A stretch of DNA of 64,000 nt from Armatimonadetes bacterium UBA1398 (GCA_002305165.1 DBQI01000028.1:1-64000), one strand, 5' to 3'; shown: positions 1-8,329, counted from the first letter of the stretch. Program-made: numbers and translations. The notes: a model not told the origin generated them from the letters alone.

Positions 1-495
1 CCAACTCACACAGACCACGGGGTGGTCCTCACCGTCCAGCGGGATCCGCCCATTGGGCCAGGGCACACCGTACCCCGTCTCGTCCGCGAACCGCTTCCAT
101 TGCGCGTTCGTCACCTCGTACGCGCCCATGTAGTACTCGGGCAGCGACGCGCGGAACTGCGGGCGCTCGTCGTCATATCCCTCACCCTCGGGTGAACCGA
201 AGACGGCCTCGCCCTCGGGGATGGGCACGAGGATGCTCCCGTCCTTCTCGTTCACCACCGCGCCCCGCGCCTCCAGATCCTCGCGAATCTCCGCAGGCGG
301 AACGTGCATCGCCTTCGTGAGGTCCGCGGTGAGATCGCCGTGCCCCAAGTGCTGCGCCACCGCCGTATCCCTGAGCGTGCGATCGGTTCCGCCCTGCTCG
401 GCCTGCCCCGTCGCCGCCCTCCCGCACGAGATGCCTGCCGCGCTCAGCGACAGAGCCAGAACCGCGAGCACGACCAACCCCAACCGGTAATACAT
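1..495 (-). CDS. formylglycine-generating-enzyme-like (SUMF1) secreted protein, 3' end cut by window edge
   Basis: Translation from ATG at 495 gives 165 residues that run off the window. An N-terminal hydrophobic segment (residues about 5-22) ending in a Cys looks like a signal peptide or a poor lipobox. Residues about 100-165 match the start of the FGE-sulfatase (SUMF1) fold: an IPEGEAVFGSPEG strand, then YYMGAYEVTNAQWKRF and a terminal HPVVCVSW. Such domains in secreted bacterial proteins are often not true sulfatase-activating enzymes, and the catalytic cysteines would lie beyond the window, so activity cannot be judged. A GGGGAG ribosome-binding site sits 7-8 nt before the ATG. It is the last visible gene of the minus-strand run that begins at 4480. 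Confidence 0.8.
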   Translation of the reverse strand, partial: MYYRLGLVVLAVLALSLSAAGISCGRAATGQAEQGGTDRTLRDTAVAQHLGHGDLTADLTKAMHVPPAEIREDLEARGAVVNEKDGSILVPIPEGEAVFGSPEGEGYDDERPQFRASLPEYYMGAYEVTNAQWKRFADETGYGVPWPNGRIPLDGEDHPVVCVSW

Positions 496-703
496 CCCAA
501 ACTCCCCTTTCTTGTCTTTCGACACCAGACACTGTGCGACTGCGATCACGGCGCCGTTCCGCACGTGTTCCAGGCCCGTGTCCCGCCCTCCTGCAGGGCC
601 GACGCCATGCACCGAAGACGCGCGGCCCGCACGGAAGTCGCGCTGGCCTGCCTGCCGTGAACGCACAACCTAACGACCGCCCTTGCGCGCGCCTAGGGCC
701 CCC

Positions 704-1771
704 CTACCAGCCCCGCGACGCCTCCAGCGCCCGCAGGCCCTCATCCACCCCGCAGCCGCCCGTCACCATGTACACGCCCCGCGTCCCGATCGCCTCCACC
801 GTCGGCCTCGCGCGCTCCAGGGGCATCCCCAGGAGGATCAGTCGCTTCCTCTCCAGGATCCGCCGGTACATGCCGTACCAGACGGGGTCCCCCACATCAG
901 GCCGCCCCGCGCCCGGCGTCCACTGGATCACCTGCAGCCCCGGAACCTGCAGCAGGATGTCCAGGTGGCGGATGCAGTCCGGCCCATCCAGGTGGAACAT
1001 CGCGTAGTCCAGCCGCTCGCACTGCCGGGCGAGATACGGCGCCACGAACTCCTCGAACTGCCCGGGCCCCAGCGCCGCCGCGATATCACACTGGACCTTC
1101 GCGTACCGCCCCGGCGCCCAGGTCTGGAAGGCCGAGAAGCAGCACGCCCCCGCCTCGTCCTTCACCATCTGGTAGAGCCGGTCGTAGACCTCGAAGTACA
1201 GATCCGTCAGCCGCGCCTGGGTCGCGTGGACCAGCTCGGGCCGGTCCATGAGGTCCACGAGCAGCTTCTGGTTGTTGTAGAGCGCCGCCAGGGTGTCGAG
1301 CCCCTCCACGAGGTCCGGCAGCGACACATAGAACCGGCCCTCGGCCACCGCCAGCGCCGCTTGGATGTACTCCACATGCACTCGGAACCAGTGGTTGTCC
1401 GGGTCGAAGCTGAGGCCCGGCCCCTCGGCCAGGTCCTTCAGCGTCGGCTCGTACCACACCGTGTTCGGCGCGAACACCGGCTCCACCCCGAGGAACAGCC
1501 CGAAGCTCCCGGGGCCGATCTGCGTGTCGAGATACGGGATGGCCTCGCCCAGGTACTCGACCGCCGCGAACTGCCGCAAGAACTGGGGGATCCGGATCGC
1601 CGGATCGGTCCAACGCTGGGTCCAATCGCGCCCCTCCGGCGCCGGCGGCGGCTCGAACCGAGGCTCCTTCCGCAGCGCGTGGATGGCCCACGCCACCCCC
1701 TCCACCGCCTCGCCGTGCCACCACTTCGTCAGCCGTTCCTTCGCCCCGACCAGGTCCTGGCATTCCAGCAT
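704..1771 (-). CDS. uroporphyrinogen decarboxylase (URO-D)-superfamily protein, MtaA/CmuA-like
   Basis: A 355-residue protein of the URO-D (TIM barrel) superfamily. The family contains true HemE and also corrinoid-protein:coenzyme methyltransferases such as MtaA and CmuA; here the sequence is far from HemE and is better described as MtaA-like. Visible family features are the C-terminal block with HLDGPD, LQVIQWTPGAGRPD and the terminal GVYMVTGG strand. The start at 1771 (MLECQDL) is preferred over a longer frame because a GGAGAGGAG ribosome-binding site lies upstream. It follows 225 bp after a run of small membrane proteins controlled by a B12 riboswitch, which fits a corrinoid-linked role, but this is inference. 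Two other URO-D-like genes occur in the window (36333, 45220). Confidence 0.82.
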   Translation of the reverse strand: MLECQDLVGAKERLTKWWHGEAVEGVAWAIHALRKEPRFEPPPAPEGRDWTQRWTDPAIRIPQFLRQFAAVEYLGEAIPYLDTQIGPGSFGLFLGVEPVFAPNTVWYEPTLKDLAEGPGLSFDPDNHWFRVHVEYIQAALAVAEGRFYVSLPDLVEGLDTLAALYNNQKLLVDLMDRPELVHATQARLTDLYFEVYDRLYQMVKDEAGACCFSAFQTWAPGRYAKVQCDIAAALGPGQFEEFVAPYLARQCERLDYAMFHLDGPDCIRHLDILLQVPGLQVIQWTPGAGRPDVGDPVWYGMYRRILERKRLILLGMPLERARPTVEAIGTRGVYMVTGGCGVDEGLRALEASRGW

Positions 1772-1996
1772 GGTCCGGCGCTCCTCTCCGCGAGCCCGCC
1801 TCCCCGAATGCGCCCCCGGCCGGCCCGCGACCTGCCGATCAGCATCGGCGCCCATGCGGTATCGAGGGTCAGCTACGACCTGCCCGAGGGCTTCCGCGCC
1901 CTCGAGGCGACGATCGGATGCAACCAGGAGGTTTGGGCGAACTCGGCGGTGTTCGTGGTGGAGCTGTGCCGGAGCCCGCGGCGACGAACGGCGCGA

Positions 1997-2371
1997 TCAG
2001 TCGATCCGCACGAGGCGCAGCGGGGCGATGGCGTGGTCGTCCGGCTCGTAGCGGTACCGGGCGTCCGGCCCGGGGCCGGACAGCTTGCCGGGAAAGCTCC
2101 CGCCGACCCGGAGGGCCTCTGCGTCCTCCACAGCCTCGACGCCCTGCTCCGACCCCTCCGGGAGGACCACAGTGACCCGGCCGTCGGGCCGCACGAGGAG
2201 CGCGATCCGGGCATCCTCCGTCGCGTAGACCCCGCTCCATGCCGAGGGTTGGTGGGCTTGCTCGCGCGCCCAGAGCACAAGAAGGCAGCACGCCATGACC
2301 ACGAGACCCGCTAGGAGGAGCGAGAGCGCCCGTCGTCCGGGCGCTCTCCTCCGATCGGCCGGAGCGCTCAT
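1997..2371 (-). CDS. small single-pass membrane protein of unknown function
   Basis: A 124-residue protein with a basic N-terminus (RRRAPGRRA) followed by one strong membrane helix at about residues 16-34. The remainder is a small, presumably periplasmic beta-rich domain (SGVYATEDARIALLVRPDGRVTV and following) that resembles in style the lipoprotein encoded just upstream (2368-2697): both have a GVY/GAYQF opening and a strand describing a parameter value. The two genes overlap by four bases (ATGA), which suggests translational coupling and perhaps an ancient duplication. I do not recognise the family. Confidence 0.72.
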   Translation of the reverse strand: MSAPADRRRAPGRRALSLLLAGLVVMACCLLVLWAREQAHQPSAWSGVYATEDARIALLVRPDGRVTVVLPEGSEQGVEAVEDAEALRVGGSFPGKLSGPGPDARYRYEPDDHAIAPLRLVRID

Positions 2372-2697
2372 TGGCGTCTCCGGAGCGGGTAGACCTGGCC
2401 GCCCTCCGTCGCGGTGTACGTGGGACCGCGCTCGGCGCTAACGGCCAGCGTCCCGCCGCCCGTCCCCTCGAATGTGAGCGACTCCCCGGACTGCCGCCAG
2501 GACAACTCCTGCCGGCCTCCCCTGCCGACCATCTCCGCCTTCCCTTCGGGCTTCACCATCAACACAGTGCCGTCGGCGAACTGGTAGGCGCCGTAGTACC
2601 GCGCCACTGGGTCGGCCGTGGCCGGCCGCGAACGGCACCCGCCAAGCAGTGCCACCGCTGTGGCCAAGCACAGCGGGAATAGCCATCGCGCTCTCAC
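2368..2697 (-). CDS. small lipoprotein of unknown function
   Basis: Starting at GTG 2697, the product has 109 residues: a basic n-region, a hydrophobic stretch and a clean lipobox (ALLGGC, Cys about 21), so it is probably an outer- or inner-membrane lipoprotein. The mature part is a compact beta domain (YYGAYQFADGTVLMVKPEG, then GESLTFEGTGGGTLAVSAE). The GTG start is chosen because GGAGAG lies just upstream and because it overlaps the stop of the preceding gene by four bases (GTGA), the same junction style as at 2371. A longer open frame reaches 3015, but it would run through the neighbouring zinc-ribbon gene. Family not recognised. Confidence 0.72.
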   Translation of the reverse strand: MRARWLFPLCLATAVALLGGCRSRPATADPVARYYGAYQFADGTVLMVKPEGKAEMVGRGGRQELSWRQSGESLTFEGTGGGTLAVSAERGPTYTATEGGQVYPLRRRQ

Positions 2698-3152
2698 TGG
2701 ATCTCTCCTCTCTCCGATCGTGCGCCGCCGCCATCGGGCTGCTGCGCCTGGTGTTCGAGCAGCCGTGTCCACGGCGAGTCCTCGCCTGTCGCGTTCGTCG
2801 CCGTGCCGCAGCCCGCGCAGAGCGGGAAGAACCAAGTCGGCCCCCACGCCCGGAACAGCCGCGGCCGCGCGAACAGGATCTCCTCCCGGGCCGGATCCCA
2901 CGGCGTCCACCGCCCACAATCCGGACACAGACCCGCGAAGTGGACCGCCACGGCCCCGCACTTCCGGCATCGCGCTGGCAGGCCGTCGACGATCCGGCGG
3001 CCCGACCAGCCACACTCAGCGCAGATCACCGGCAGTGGCGCGGGACGGGGCGCCTTGCCCCCGGGCCGCATCGCCAGCGCTTGGCAGAGAACCCAAATCA
3101 GCAAGGCGACGGCGGCGCTCCCGAGAAGCCACTCGCGCCAGTGCTCACCCAT
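2694..3152 (-). CDS. membrane-anchored double zinc-ribbon protein
   Basis: A 152-residue protein. An N-terminal membrane helix (about residues 9-27) is followed by cysteine pairs that form two or three zinc-ribbon knuckles: CAECGW, CRKCGA, CPDCGRW and further on CAGCG. The C-terminal 35 residues look disordered (QAQQPDGGGARSERGE). The start at ATG 3152 has a GGGAGG ribosome-binding site; an upstream in-frame ATG would overlap the prepilin-like gene. The stop overlaps the next start by four bases. Zinc ribbons of this kind often mediate protein contacts; a role in assembling or sensing the pilin-like product encoded immediately upstream is speculation from position only. Confidence 0.75.
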   Translation of the reverse strand: MGEHWREWLLGSAAVALLIWVLCQALAMRPGGKAPRPAPLPVICAECGWSGRRIVDGLPARCRKCGAVAVHFAGLCPDCGRWTPWDPAREEILFARPRLFRAWGPTWFFPLCAGCGTATNATGEDSPWTRLLEHQAQQPDGGGARSERGEIQ

Positions 3153-3163
3153 CGCGCGCCTCC

Positions 3164-4000
3164 CTAGAGCGGTCCCCACATCGAGAAGTCGTCCGGCGCC
3201 GGCCAGCCGACCCCGAAGGCGGCCATCAGCTCCGCGCCGCCGCCGTATACCGAACCGGCGTCGGGAATCACGCCGCGGGGCAATGCCTTGGCGTGGCCGT
3301 CGGCGAACGCGAAGTTGGCGAGGCCGTTGTGGCGGAAGTGGATCGAGGGTTCAGGACGCATCCAGAAGTCCCAGTGCACCGCGAAGTAGGGCCAGTAGGG
3401 CGGCTCCATGAACGAGTACTCGATCGCGTAGGTGGACGGGTAGTACTGCAGGAAAGCCGTGTCCGCGAACATGAAGGTTGAGGAGGCGTCCTGGATCATC
3501 GAGTCACAGGCCGGCGAGGTCTGCGCTGCCGGATCCCAGCCCATCCGGGCGTTGCCGCTGCCGAGGAACTCGTTGTTGTACCCGTATCCGCCGCAGCCGG
3601 CCTCGAAGTCGTTCGCCGACCCGTCGCCCGCCTTGACGTAGTCGCGGAAGCTCGGGCACTCGAAGACCTGGACGTTCCTGATGTAGGGGTATAGCGGGCC
3701 CTTGGTCTTGTCGAACAGCCCTCCGCCCACCGACGGCTCCTGGCGCACTCCGTGCCACCGCTTGCGGCCGCCGAAGCCGGTGAAGATATCCTCGGCGCCC
3801 ATCACGAAGACGCCGTCATTGTCCTGCTGGTAGCTCATCTCGGCCTGCGCGAGCTGACGGATGTTGGACAGGCACGAGGTCTGGCGCGCCTTCTCCCGTG
3901 CCTTGGCGAACACGGGGAAGAGGATCGCCGCAAGGACCGCGATGATCGCGATCACGACGAGTAGCTCGATCAGGGTGAACGCTCGGCGCGTTCGTGTCAT
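3164..4000 (-). CDS. type IV prepilin-like H-X9-DG (DUF1559-type) protein
   Basis: A 278-residue protein with a short basic leader (MTRTRRA), the prepilin peptidase site and hydrophobic helix FTLIELLVVIAIIAVLAAI, then FPVFAKAREKARQTSC, a signature typical of Armatimonadota and Planctomycetes pseudopilins. Near the C-terminus lies the H-X9-DG motif (H, then NGLANFAFA, then DG). These proteins are processed by PilD-type peptidase and are thought to join type II secretion or pilus-like fibres; their real role is largely unknown. The frame stays open to a GTG at 4171, but a 57-residue leader would be abnormal, so 4000 is preferred. It lies downstream of a B12 riboswitch and is packed 11 bp from the next gene. 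Confidence 0.92.
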   Translation of the reverse strand: MTRTRRAFTLIELLVVIAIIAVLAAILFPVFAKAREKARQTSCLSNIRQLAQAEMSYQQDNDGVFVMGAEDIFTGFGGRKRWHGVRQEPSVGGGLFDKTKGPLYPYIRNVQVFECPSFRDYVKAGDGSANDFEAGCGGYGYNNEFLGSGNARMGWDPAAQTSPACDSMIQDASSTFMFADTAFLQYYPSTYAIEYSFMEPPYWPYFAVHWDFWMRPEPSIHFRHNGLANFAFADGHAKALPRGVIPDAGSVYGGGAELMAAFGVGWPAPDDFSMWGPL

Positions 4001-4005
4001 CGCAA

Positions 4006-4161
4006 TCACCACTCCGTTTCGTTGTGTGTTTCGGCGGCCATCGGGGCCGACGCGACGAGCCAGACCGGGAAGGGCGCCATCCGCAATAGGCAGCCGACCG
4101 CTGTCGCGCGGGCCTCCGCCAGGGTGGGACGCTCCGCGCACAGCCGGAGAGGAGTCGTCAT
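4006..4161 (-). CDS. 51-residue small ORF with an ideal Shine-Dalgarno, between riboswitch and prepilin gene
   Basis: An ATG at 4161 opens a 51-codon frame that stops 5 bp before the prepilin-like start at 4000. It is preceded by AGGAGGTGA, the perfect anti-SD complement, at about 6 nt. Third codon positions are mostly G or C, as in real genes of this window. The product is moderately hydrophobic in its second half (GCLLRMAPFPVWLVASAPMAA) and could be a small membrane or leader peptide. No family recognised. The alternative is that this stretch is 5' leader whose strong SD recruits ribosomes for coupling. Confidence 0.45.
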   Translation of the reverse strand: MTTPLRLCAERPTLAEARATAVGCLLRMAPFPVWLVASAPMAAETHNETEW

Positions 4162-4167
4162 CGGGGA

Positions 4168-4317
4168 TCACCTCCTGGGGCGGGAATCGCGCCAGGGGGG
4201 ATCGGGGGGAACGATGAGGGGAGCGGCAAGGCCCGGTTGGACCTTATCCGCGACACGAAGCCATAGCCGGACATACCGCAATCTCCTACCCGCGAGGAGT
4301 GCGACTCCCAGAACCAT
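4168..4317 (-). CDS. possible 49-residue leader ORF starting at the 3' edge of the B12 aptamer
   Basis: The ATG at 4317 directly abuts the conserved 3' end of the cobalamin aptamer, and the aptamer's own AGGAGA segment would act as Shine-Dalgarno about 10 nt upstream. The frame ends in TGA at 4168, and its last codons form the AGGAGGTGA site of the next small ORF. The product begins MVLGVALLAGRRLRYVRLW. Codon third positions are not strongly GC-biased, so coding is doubtful; the geometry is what makes it worth listing. Confidence 0.3.
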   Translation of the reverse strand: MVLGVALLAGRRLRYVRLWLRVADKVQPGLAAPLIVPPDPPWRDSRPRR

Positions 4318-4480
4318 CAGGCCGTCTCCTGGCTTCCGGGTCTCCCTACTTGCCGCGCCTTCCCAGCCTCTCGGCCAGTGGTTTCCGCGGCGTTCGTACC
4401 GGTCACAGTTGCGGGGCAGCGACGGATTCGCACCGTCTTCCGATGGGGGCGAGGCCCCCTTACCCGATGTGGCGTCACTC
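4318..4480 (-). promoter_or_regulatory. cobalamin (B12) riboswitch
   Basis: Read on the minus strand, the segment carries the conserved parts of the cobalamin aptamer in order: the P3 hairpin with GACGGTGCGAATCCGTC, the junction CGCTGCCCCGCAACTGTGA, then CCACTGGCCGAGAGGCTGGG followed by GAAGGCG, and finally GACCCGGAAGCCAGGAGAC closing with GGCC. These elements are known to bind adenosyl- or other cobalamins and repress downstream expression. It is followed by small ORFs and then a prepilin-like gene rather than by the usual B12 synthesis or transport genes. The conserved GGAGA lies about 10 nt before an ATG, so control of translation start is likely. No clear intrinsic terminator follows. Confidence 0.92.
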
Positions 4481-4586
4481 TTCTGTCGCCCTGATGCGAT
4501 TCCTCCTCCCGCGGAACCACCGACCGACCACGGCAACTGGCGGACGCAAGGGTGGTGGGGTGAGGGAGGGGCAGAGCCCCGCCCAC

Positions 4587-4613
4587 CAGGGTCATTGCAT
4601 TATCGTGCATGGC
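4587..4613. repeat. left terminal inverted repeat of the ISAs1 element
   Basis: Begins CAGGGTCATTGCATTATCG and matches, with several mismatches, the inward reading of the other end at 5768-5795. The transposase stop codon lies within this repeat. Confidence 0.75.
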
Positions 4614-5729
4614 GGTGTTGTGATTAGTCGTATTGCCGCGTGTGGTCGGTAGCTGAATGTGCGTAGAGCGGCGGCGATGTTGGGTGAGCGGCAGGCTCGA
4701 AGAAGGCTAATGACGAGGCTGCGGAGGGTGGCGATGGTGCGGGGTCCGTTGCCTGTCCGGATGGGAGAACGGTCCTCGTCGAAAGTGAAGTCTCGGACGT
4801 AGTGAAGTCGGTTCTCAATGGACCAGTGATTGCGGACGAGTTGGAGGAGTCGGCGCGGCGTCCCTCTTTCCGGGGGCAAGTTGGTGGCGAAGAAGCGGGT
4901 GTCGGTGCGGGTGATCCCTTTCTCGCGAACCGTGGAGGTCACCTCAACGAAACGTATGGGCGTAGGCCAGTCGCGGCAGGGGAGGAGCGTGGGCCCTGCG
5001 CGGAGTTGGCGGATCTCGTGGCGAGAGTCATGACGCGTCCGTGACGTGGCGCGGAGTAGTGTGCGTGGGGGCTGCTCCTGGAAGAAGAGCCGCGCCTCCA
5101 GCCGAAGCGTCGGCTGGTTGCCTTTCACGCCGACGAGGTAGTGCCCCCCTTTGGGCGATCTCCTGACAGAACTCTCGTGTGGCGTAGAGGGCGTCCAAAG
5201 TCAGGATGCGGCCCTCAAAGGGGAGCGCGCGGACAGCCTCACGGCCCGCGGCCAACTCCTGTCCCTTGCCAGGGCTCTGTGCCTGGCCCACCACCACACC
5301 TCTGGCATGGGTGAAAGCGGCGACGAGATGGACGCCGGCGATCTCCTCGCCATGAATGCCGCGGAGCGTCTTCCCATCCACGGCAAACGCCTCGTCGGGA
5401 CCCACGAAGTGCTCGTGGAGCCAACGATGGACCACCGCCTCGAACGCCGCTACATCGAGCCCGGCGAACACTCGGAAGAAGGTCGTATGACTCGGCGTCC
5501 AGTGCTGGCGAAGGTCGAAAGTCGTCGTCACCAACTTGCGATGCTCCTCCGCCCACTGGGCGATCGCATATAGGCTTCGCGCGCCGGAGACCATCGCCGA
5601 CACCGCGATCGCGAGCACCACGGCCAGAGGATAGCGACGGCCGTGACGACTCCGATGATCGGGGACCGACTGCAATGCTTCGAAGAGACTCAACACCGCC
5701 GGATGCTCAGTAACATGCTCGCTATTCAT
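4592..5729 (-). pseudogene. ISAs1-family transposase, frameshifted
   Basis: The N-terminal frame (start 5729, MNSEHVTEHPAVLSL) contains the family's LQSVPDHRSRHGRRYPL opening, the FAVDGKTLRG motif and LEGRILTLDALYATREF. At 5144-5149 a run of six G (minus strand) shifts the frame; the C-terminal part continues in the next frame with HYLVGVKGNQPTLRLEARL and the RNHWSIENRLHYVRDFTFDED block that carries the last catalytic Glu region. Restoring the protein needs a +1 shift (loss of one G), which is not the direction of the usual -1 programmed slippage. It is therefore most likely a decayed gene or a sequencing error in the homopolymer. Confidence 0.85.
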
Positions 5730-5767
5730 GCACACTGATTCGTGCAACCCTACATTCGCTCCTATTT

Positions 5768-5795
5768 GCCATTCAAACATGATGCAATGGCCCGG
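5768..5795. repeat. right terminal inverted repeat of the ISAs1 element
   Basis: Inward reading on the minus strand starts CCGGGCCATTGCATCATG and pairs with the left end at 4587; about 18 of 27 positions agree by eye. Confidence 0.7.
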
Positions 5796-5995
5796 TGCTA
5801 CACCCGCAGCGCTCGCCAGCTGAACGGACTCCCGCGACACTGCGCCGCGGACCGAATGGCTCCCTTTCCACTCCATGGACACCTCGCATACGGCCCTGTG
5901 CGGGAGCCCAGCGTGGGGCGGTGAATGGCCGTCGGGGCGACACGCACAAGCGGCGCAATGTGCGCCCGTGGCACAGGGGCCAGGTCACGGCTGGG

Positions 5996-8092
5996 TCACT
6001 GCTTCGCTACTGACGGCTCCGGTTGGAACTGGTAGTCGTACGCCTGCTCGACGAGATCCAGAGCGTACTCGAGCTCCTGGGCATCGTGCACGTAGATCCG
6101 GGTGTCGCCGGAGCCCCAGTGCGCCGTCCCTGACATGTCAACCGCGACCTTGCGGGGGTCACGTAGCGCACCGAGTGGCGTATCCAGGTAGAGGGTGAGT
6201 CCCCCTTGCCATGGGACAACACAGAGGAAGGCATTGGTCAGAGAATAGGTGATGTAGAGCCCGCCGACCTCCTCGTTCACCGAGGGGCCCAGTTGGAGCA
6301 CGTAGGCCCGGAGCGTATCGAAGAGCTCACCCGTGGGCCCCGACAGGGAGGGATGGTCCTCTAGCGTGTACTCGCTCCCCCCTTCCTGCCGCGCCTTATA
6401 CGTGGCCAGGGTCTCGACAGGCAGCGAGGGGCATGGCCAGACCTTTTCAGCTATGTCCGCTAGCCTTGCCGCCCGCGCCTGGATGGCCGCTGCATCCCAC
6501 GTAGTCGCCGTGCGCAGATCCACGTTCAGCTTCAAGGGACTCTCACAGAAGCCGCCCTTCATGTTCTGCTTCTCCGTGAAGGGCCTATCGCTGTACTCGG
6601 AGTTGTAGCCCGTCAAAGTCAGGTTCCCGAGAGTGTGCAGGAGCGTCTTTTGCGTCTGGACCCAATCCGGCCCGAGCATAGTCCGCCACTCCGCGGAGAG
6701 GGCCTCCGTCTGGGGGAGCACGTGCTCGATGGTGTACTCCTGGGTGGGTACTGGTTCCTTGCGCTCGAAGTTCTCGAGGCGGCTGAGCAGGTAGTGGTTT
6801 GCGCGGATGTTGTAGATGTCCTCGGTGGTGAGCATGGTTCGAAACTCATCATCCCGCGGGAAGCGTTGGTTGTGCTTGCGAAGTAGCAACCCGGCCAGCA
6901 CGCTCTCGTGGAAAGCGTTGGGATCGACTTCTCCCGCCAGGGAAGCGAAGATCTTGCTGAGCGCATTGGTCGGCACTCGACATATCATCCGCCGGAAAAC
7001 GTAGCTCTCGACGAGGTCGAGGATCTCTAGCCAAGTGGGCTTGTCCAGGGTACCATCCGCGTGGTCCGCGTACAGCTTCAGAAGGAAGGGGTACGCCACA
7101 TCGACTCTCAGGGCGTTGATCTGCGCGAAGCGAGATCGCAGATCGGGATCGGCCTCCTTCTCGAATGCCATGTTGACGAAGTACCGAGCGAACCGGTGGA
7201 CGTCGGCCAGTATCGTCTCGATCGATCCCAGGGCGGTTGTGGGCGCATACTCTTTGAAGCCCACGTAGACGTCCCTGATGTTGGGGATCCGGCCTGTCTT
7301 GACGGTCAGGAAGTCCCGCATGAAGCGGTCGAAGTGCTTCCCATAGTCCTCCTGGCCGAAGAGCTGCTCCATGGGGAACCAATGCTCTCGGTACAGTTCC
7401 TCCTGCATCTCGGGCTCCTGGCCCATGAGGACGTAGTTGCGGATGAGGTCGGCCTGGCTGAGATCGAGGCCGGTGGAGTTCATGCTCTCAAAGATCAGTT
7501 GAGGGTTGTCATGTTGCCGGTCCAGAGCGACATCTACCACGAAAAGACGTGCCAAAGCGCGGTACAGCTCATCCGGCTCGCGACCTGACCTGGCGATCTG
7601 ATCCTCGAAGAAGCGGTAGTTGTTGAGCAACCGGCGGGAGGCATCCTCCTTGGGGTCCTTCCGGTCCACCAAGCGGATCAGGGTTTCCCTGTCGGCCTGG
7701 GTCAACAGCAGCTTGTACTTGAGGTCGCCCTGCCCATGTGGGTTGCACAGGTAGTAATCGCGGATCTCCGCTGCGATGCCCTCGCGCTGTTGGCCCGTTG
7801 GGTCGAGATGGCTAGCGAGGGCGATCAGGAGCAGCGATGTGGTCGTGAGGCGCTGCTGCCCATCGATCACGAGCAGGCACGGGATGGACGAGACGTGGTA
7901 AAGCCCCTCCTCGATGTAGACGATCGAGCCAATGAAGTGGGCCGGCCTGTCTTCCTCCAGGGCGGTAAGGAGGTCCTGCCATAGCTGCCGGCAGTGTTTC
8001 ACCTCCCAGCTGTAGGTCCGCTGGAAGATGGGGATGCGGAATTGCTTCGGGCCCTGCATGAACTGGAGCAATGAGGTCTCTTTGGCTTTCAA
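5996..8092 (-). CDS. GmrSD-like protein: DUF262 (ParB-like NTPase) + DUF1524 (HNH nuclease) + DUF5655 C-terminal domain
   Basis: A 698-residue protein of the GmrSD family, known for modification-dependent (type IV) restriction: the DUF262 half binds and hydrolyses nucleotide and the DUF1524 half is an HNH-like nuclease. Visible motifs are IPIFQRTYSWE (about residue 19) and DGQQRLTTTSLL (about 77) in DUF262, and YTIEHVLPQ (about 455) with TLGNLTLTGYN in DUF1524. The last 110 residues (from HPSLSGPTGELFDTL) look like a DUF5655 domain, commonly appended to these proteins. The start is TTG at 8092, giving the family's usual opening M-K-A-x-E-T-x-L-L. It stands alone between an IS element and a large secreted-protein gene; no partner methylase is adjacent. 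Confidence 0.88.
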   Translation of the reverse strand: MKAKETSLLQFMQGPKQFRIPIFQRTYSWEVKHCRQLWQDLLTALEEDRPAHFIGSIVYIEEGLYHVSSIPCLLVIDGQQRLTTTSLLLIALASHLDPTGQQREGIAAEIRDYYLCNPHGQGDLKYKLLLTQADRETLIRLVDRKDPKEDASRRLLNNYRFFEDQIARSGREPDELYRALARLFVVDVALDRQHDNPQLIFESMNSTGLDLSQADLIRNYVLMGQEPEMQEELYREHWFPMEQLFGQEDYGKHFDRFMRDFLTVKTGRIPNIRDVYVGFKEYAPTTALGSIETILADVHRFARYFVNMAFEKEADPDLRSRFAQINALRVDVAYPFLLKLYADHADGTLDKPTWLEILDLVESYVFRRMICRVPTNALSKIFASLAGEVDPNAFHESVLAGLLLRKHNQRFPRDDEFRTMLTTEDIYNIRANHYLLSRLENFERKEPVPTQEYTIEHVLPQTEALSAEWRTMLGPDWVQTQKTLLHTLGNLTLTGYNSEYSDRPFTEKQNMKGGFCESPLKLNVDLRTATTWDAAAIQARAARLADIAEKVWPCPSLPVETLATYKARQEGGSEYTLEDHPSLSGPTGELFDTLRAYVLQLGPSVNEEVGGLYITYSLTNAFLCVVPWQGGLTLYLDTPLGALRDPRKVAVDMSGTAHWGSGDTRIYVHDAQELEYALDLVEQAYDYQFQPEPSVAKQ

Positions 8093-8329
8093 GCGGGAGC
8101 GCCACCCTTCGGTTCGCCGGACGCTAGCCCAGACTCATTAGCCACTCGACGATCCGCGGTGGATCTGGTCTGGCGCCGGGAAGCGTCATCAACCCCTGGC
8201 TGGGTTCATGACTCAGACGGCCGCCACCTTCACAGAGTCGTAGGTAGCGCAAAAGGACAGCCGCGCGATGTGCGCAGCTTCGAACCACTCTCATCCCGCG
8301 ACAAGCCCCCCTGGGGGGACGGCCAAGCC

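Larger units (their letters stand above)
4587..5795 (-). mobile_element. ISAs1-family insertion sequence (about 1.2 kb)
   Basis: The element is bounded by imperfect inverted repeats: CAGGGTCATTGCATTATCG from 4587, and on the other strand CCGGGCCATTGCATCATG reading inward from 5795. Between them lies one transposase reading frame on the minus strand, broken by a frameshift. No convincing target duplication was seen in the flanks. The element ends about 107 bp upstream of the B12 aptamer, so it may have separated the riboswitch from its original promoter or supplied a new one. Confidence 0.85.

Noticed and set aside
4168..4536. A 122-codon open frame running through the B12 aptamer on the minus strand
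   Set aside because: It overlaps the conserved riboswitch sequence along most of its length and has no ribosome-binding site or recognisable product.
5144..5149. Programmed ribosomal frameshifting in the ISAs1 transposase
   Set aside because: The join requires a +1 shift, and no consensus -1 slippery heptamer in the correct phase is present; decay or sequencing error is simpler.
8300..8325. GC-rich hairpin (CCCCCC with GGGGGG) after the di-heme gene as an intrinsic terminator
   Set aside because: The stem is short, has almost no loop and is not followed by a U-run.
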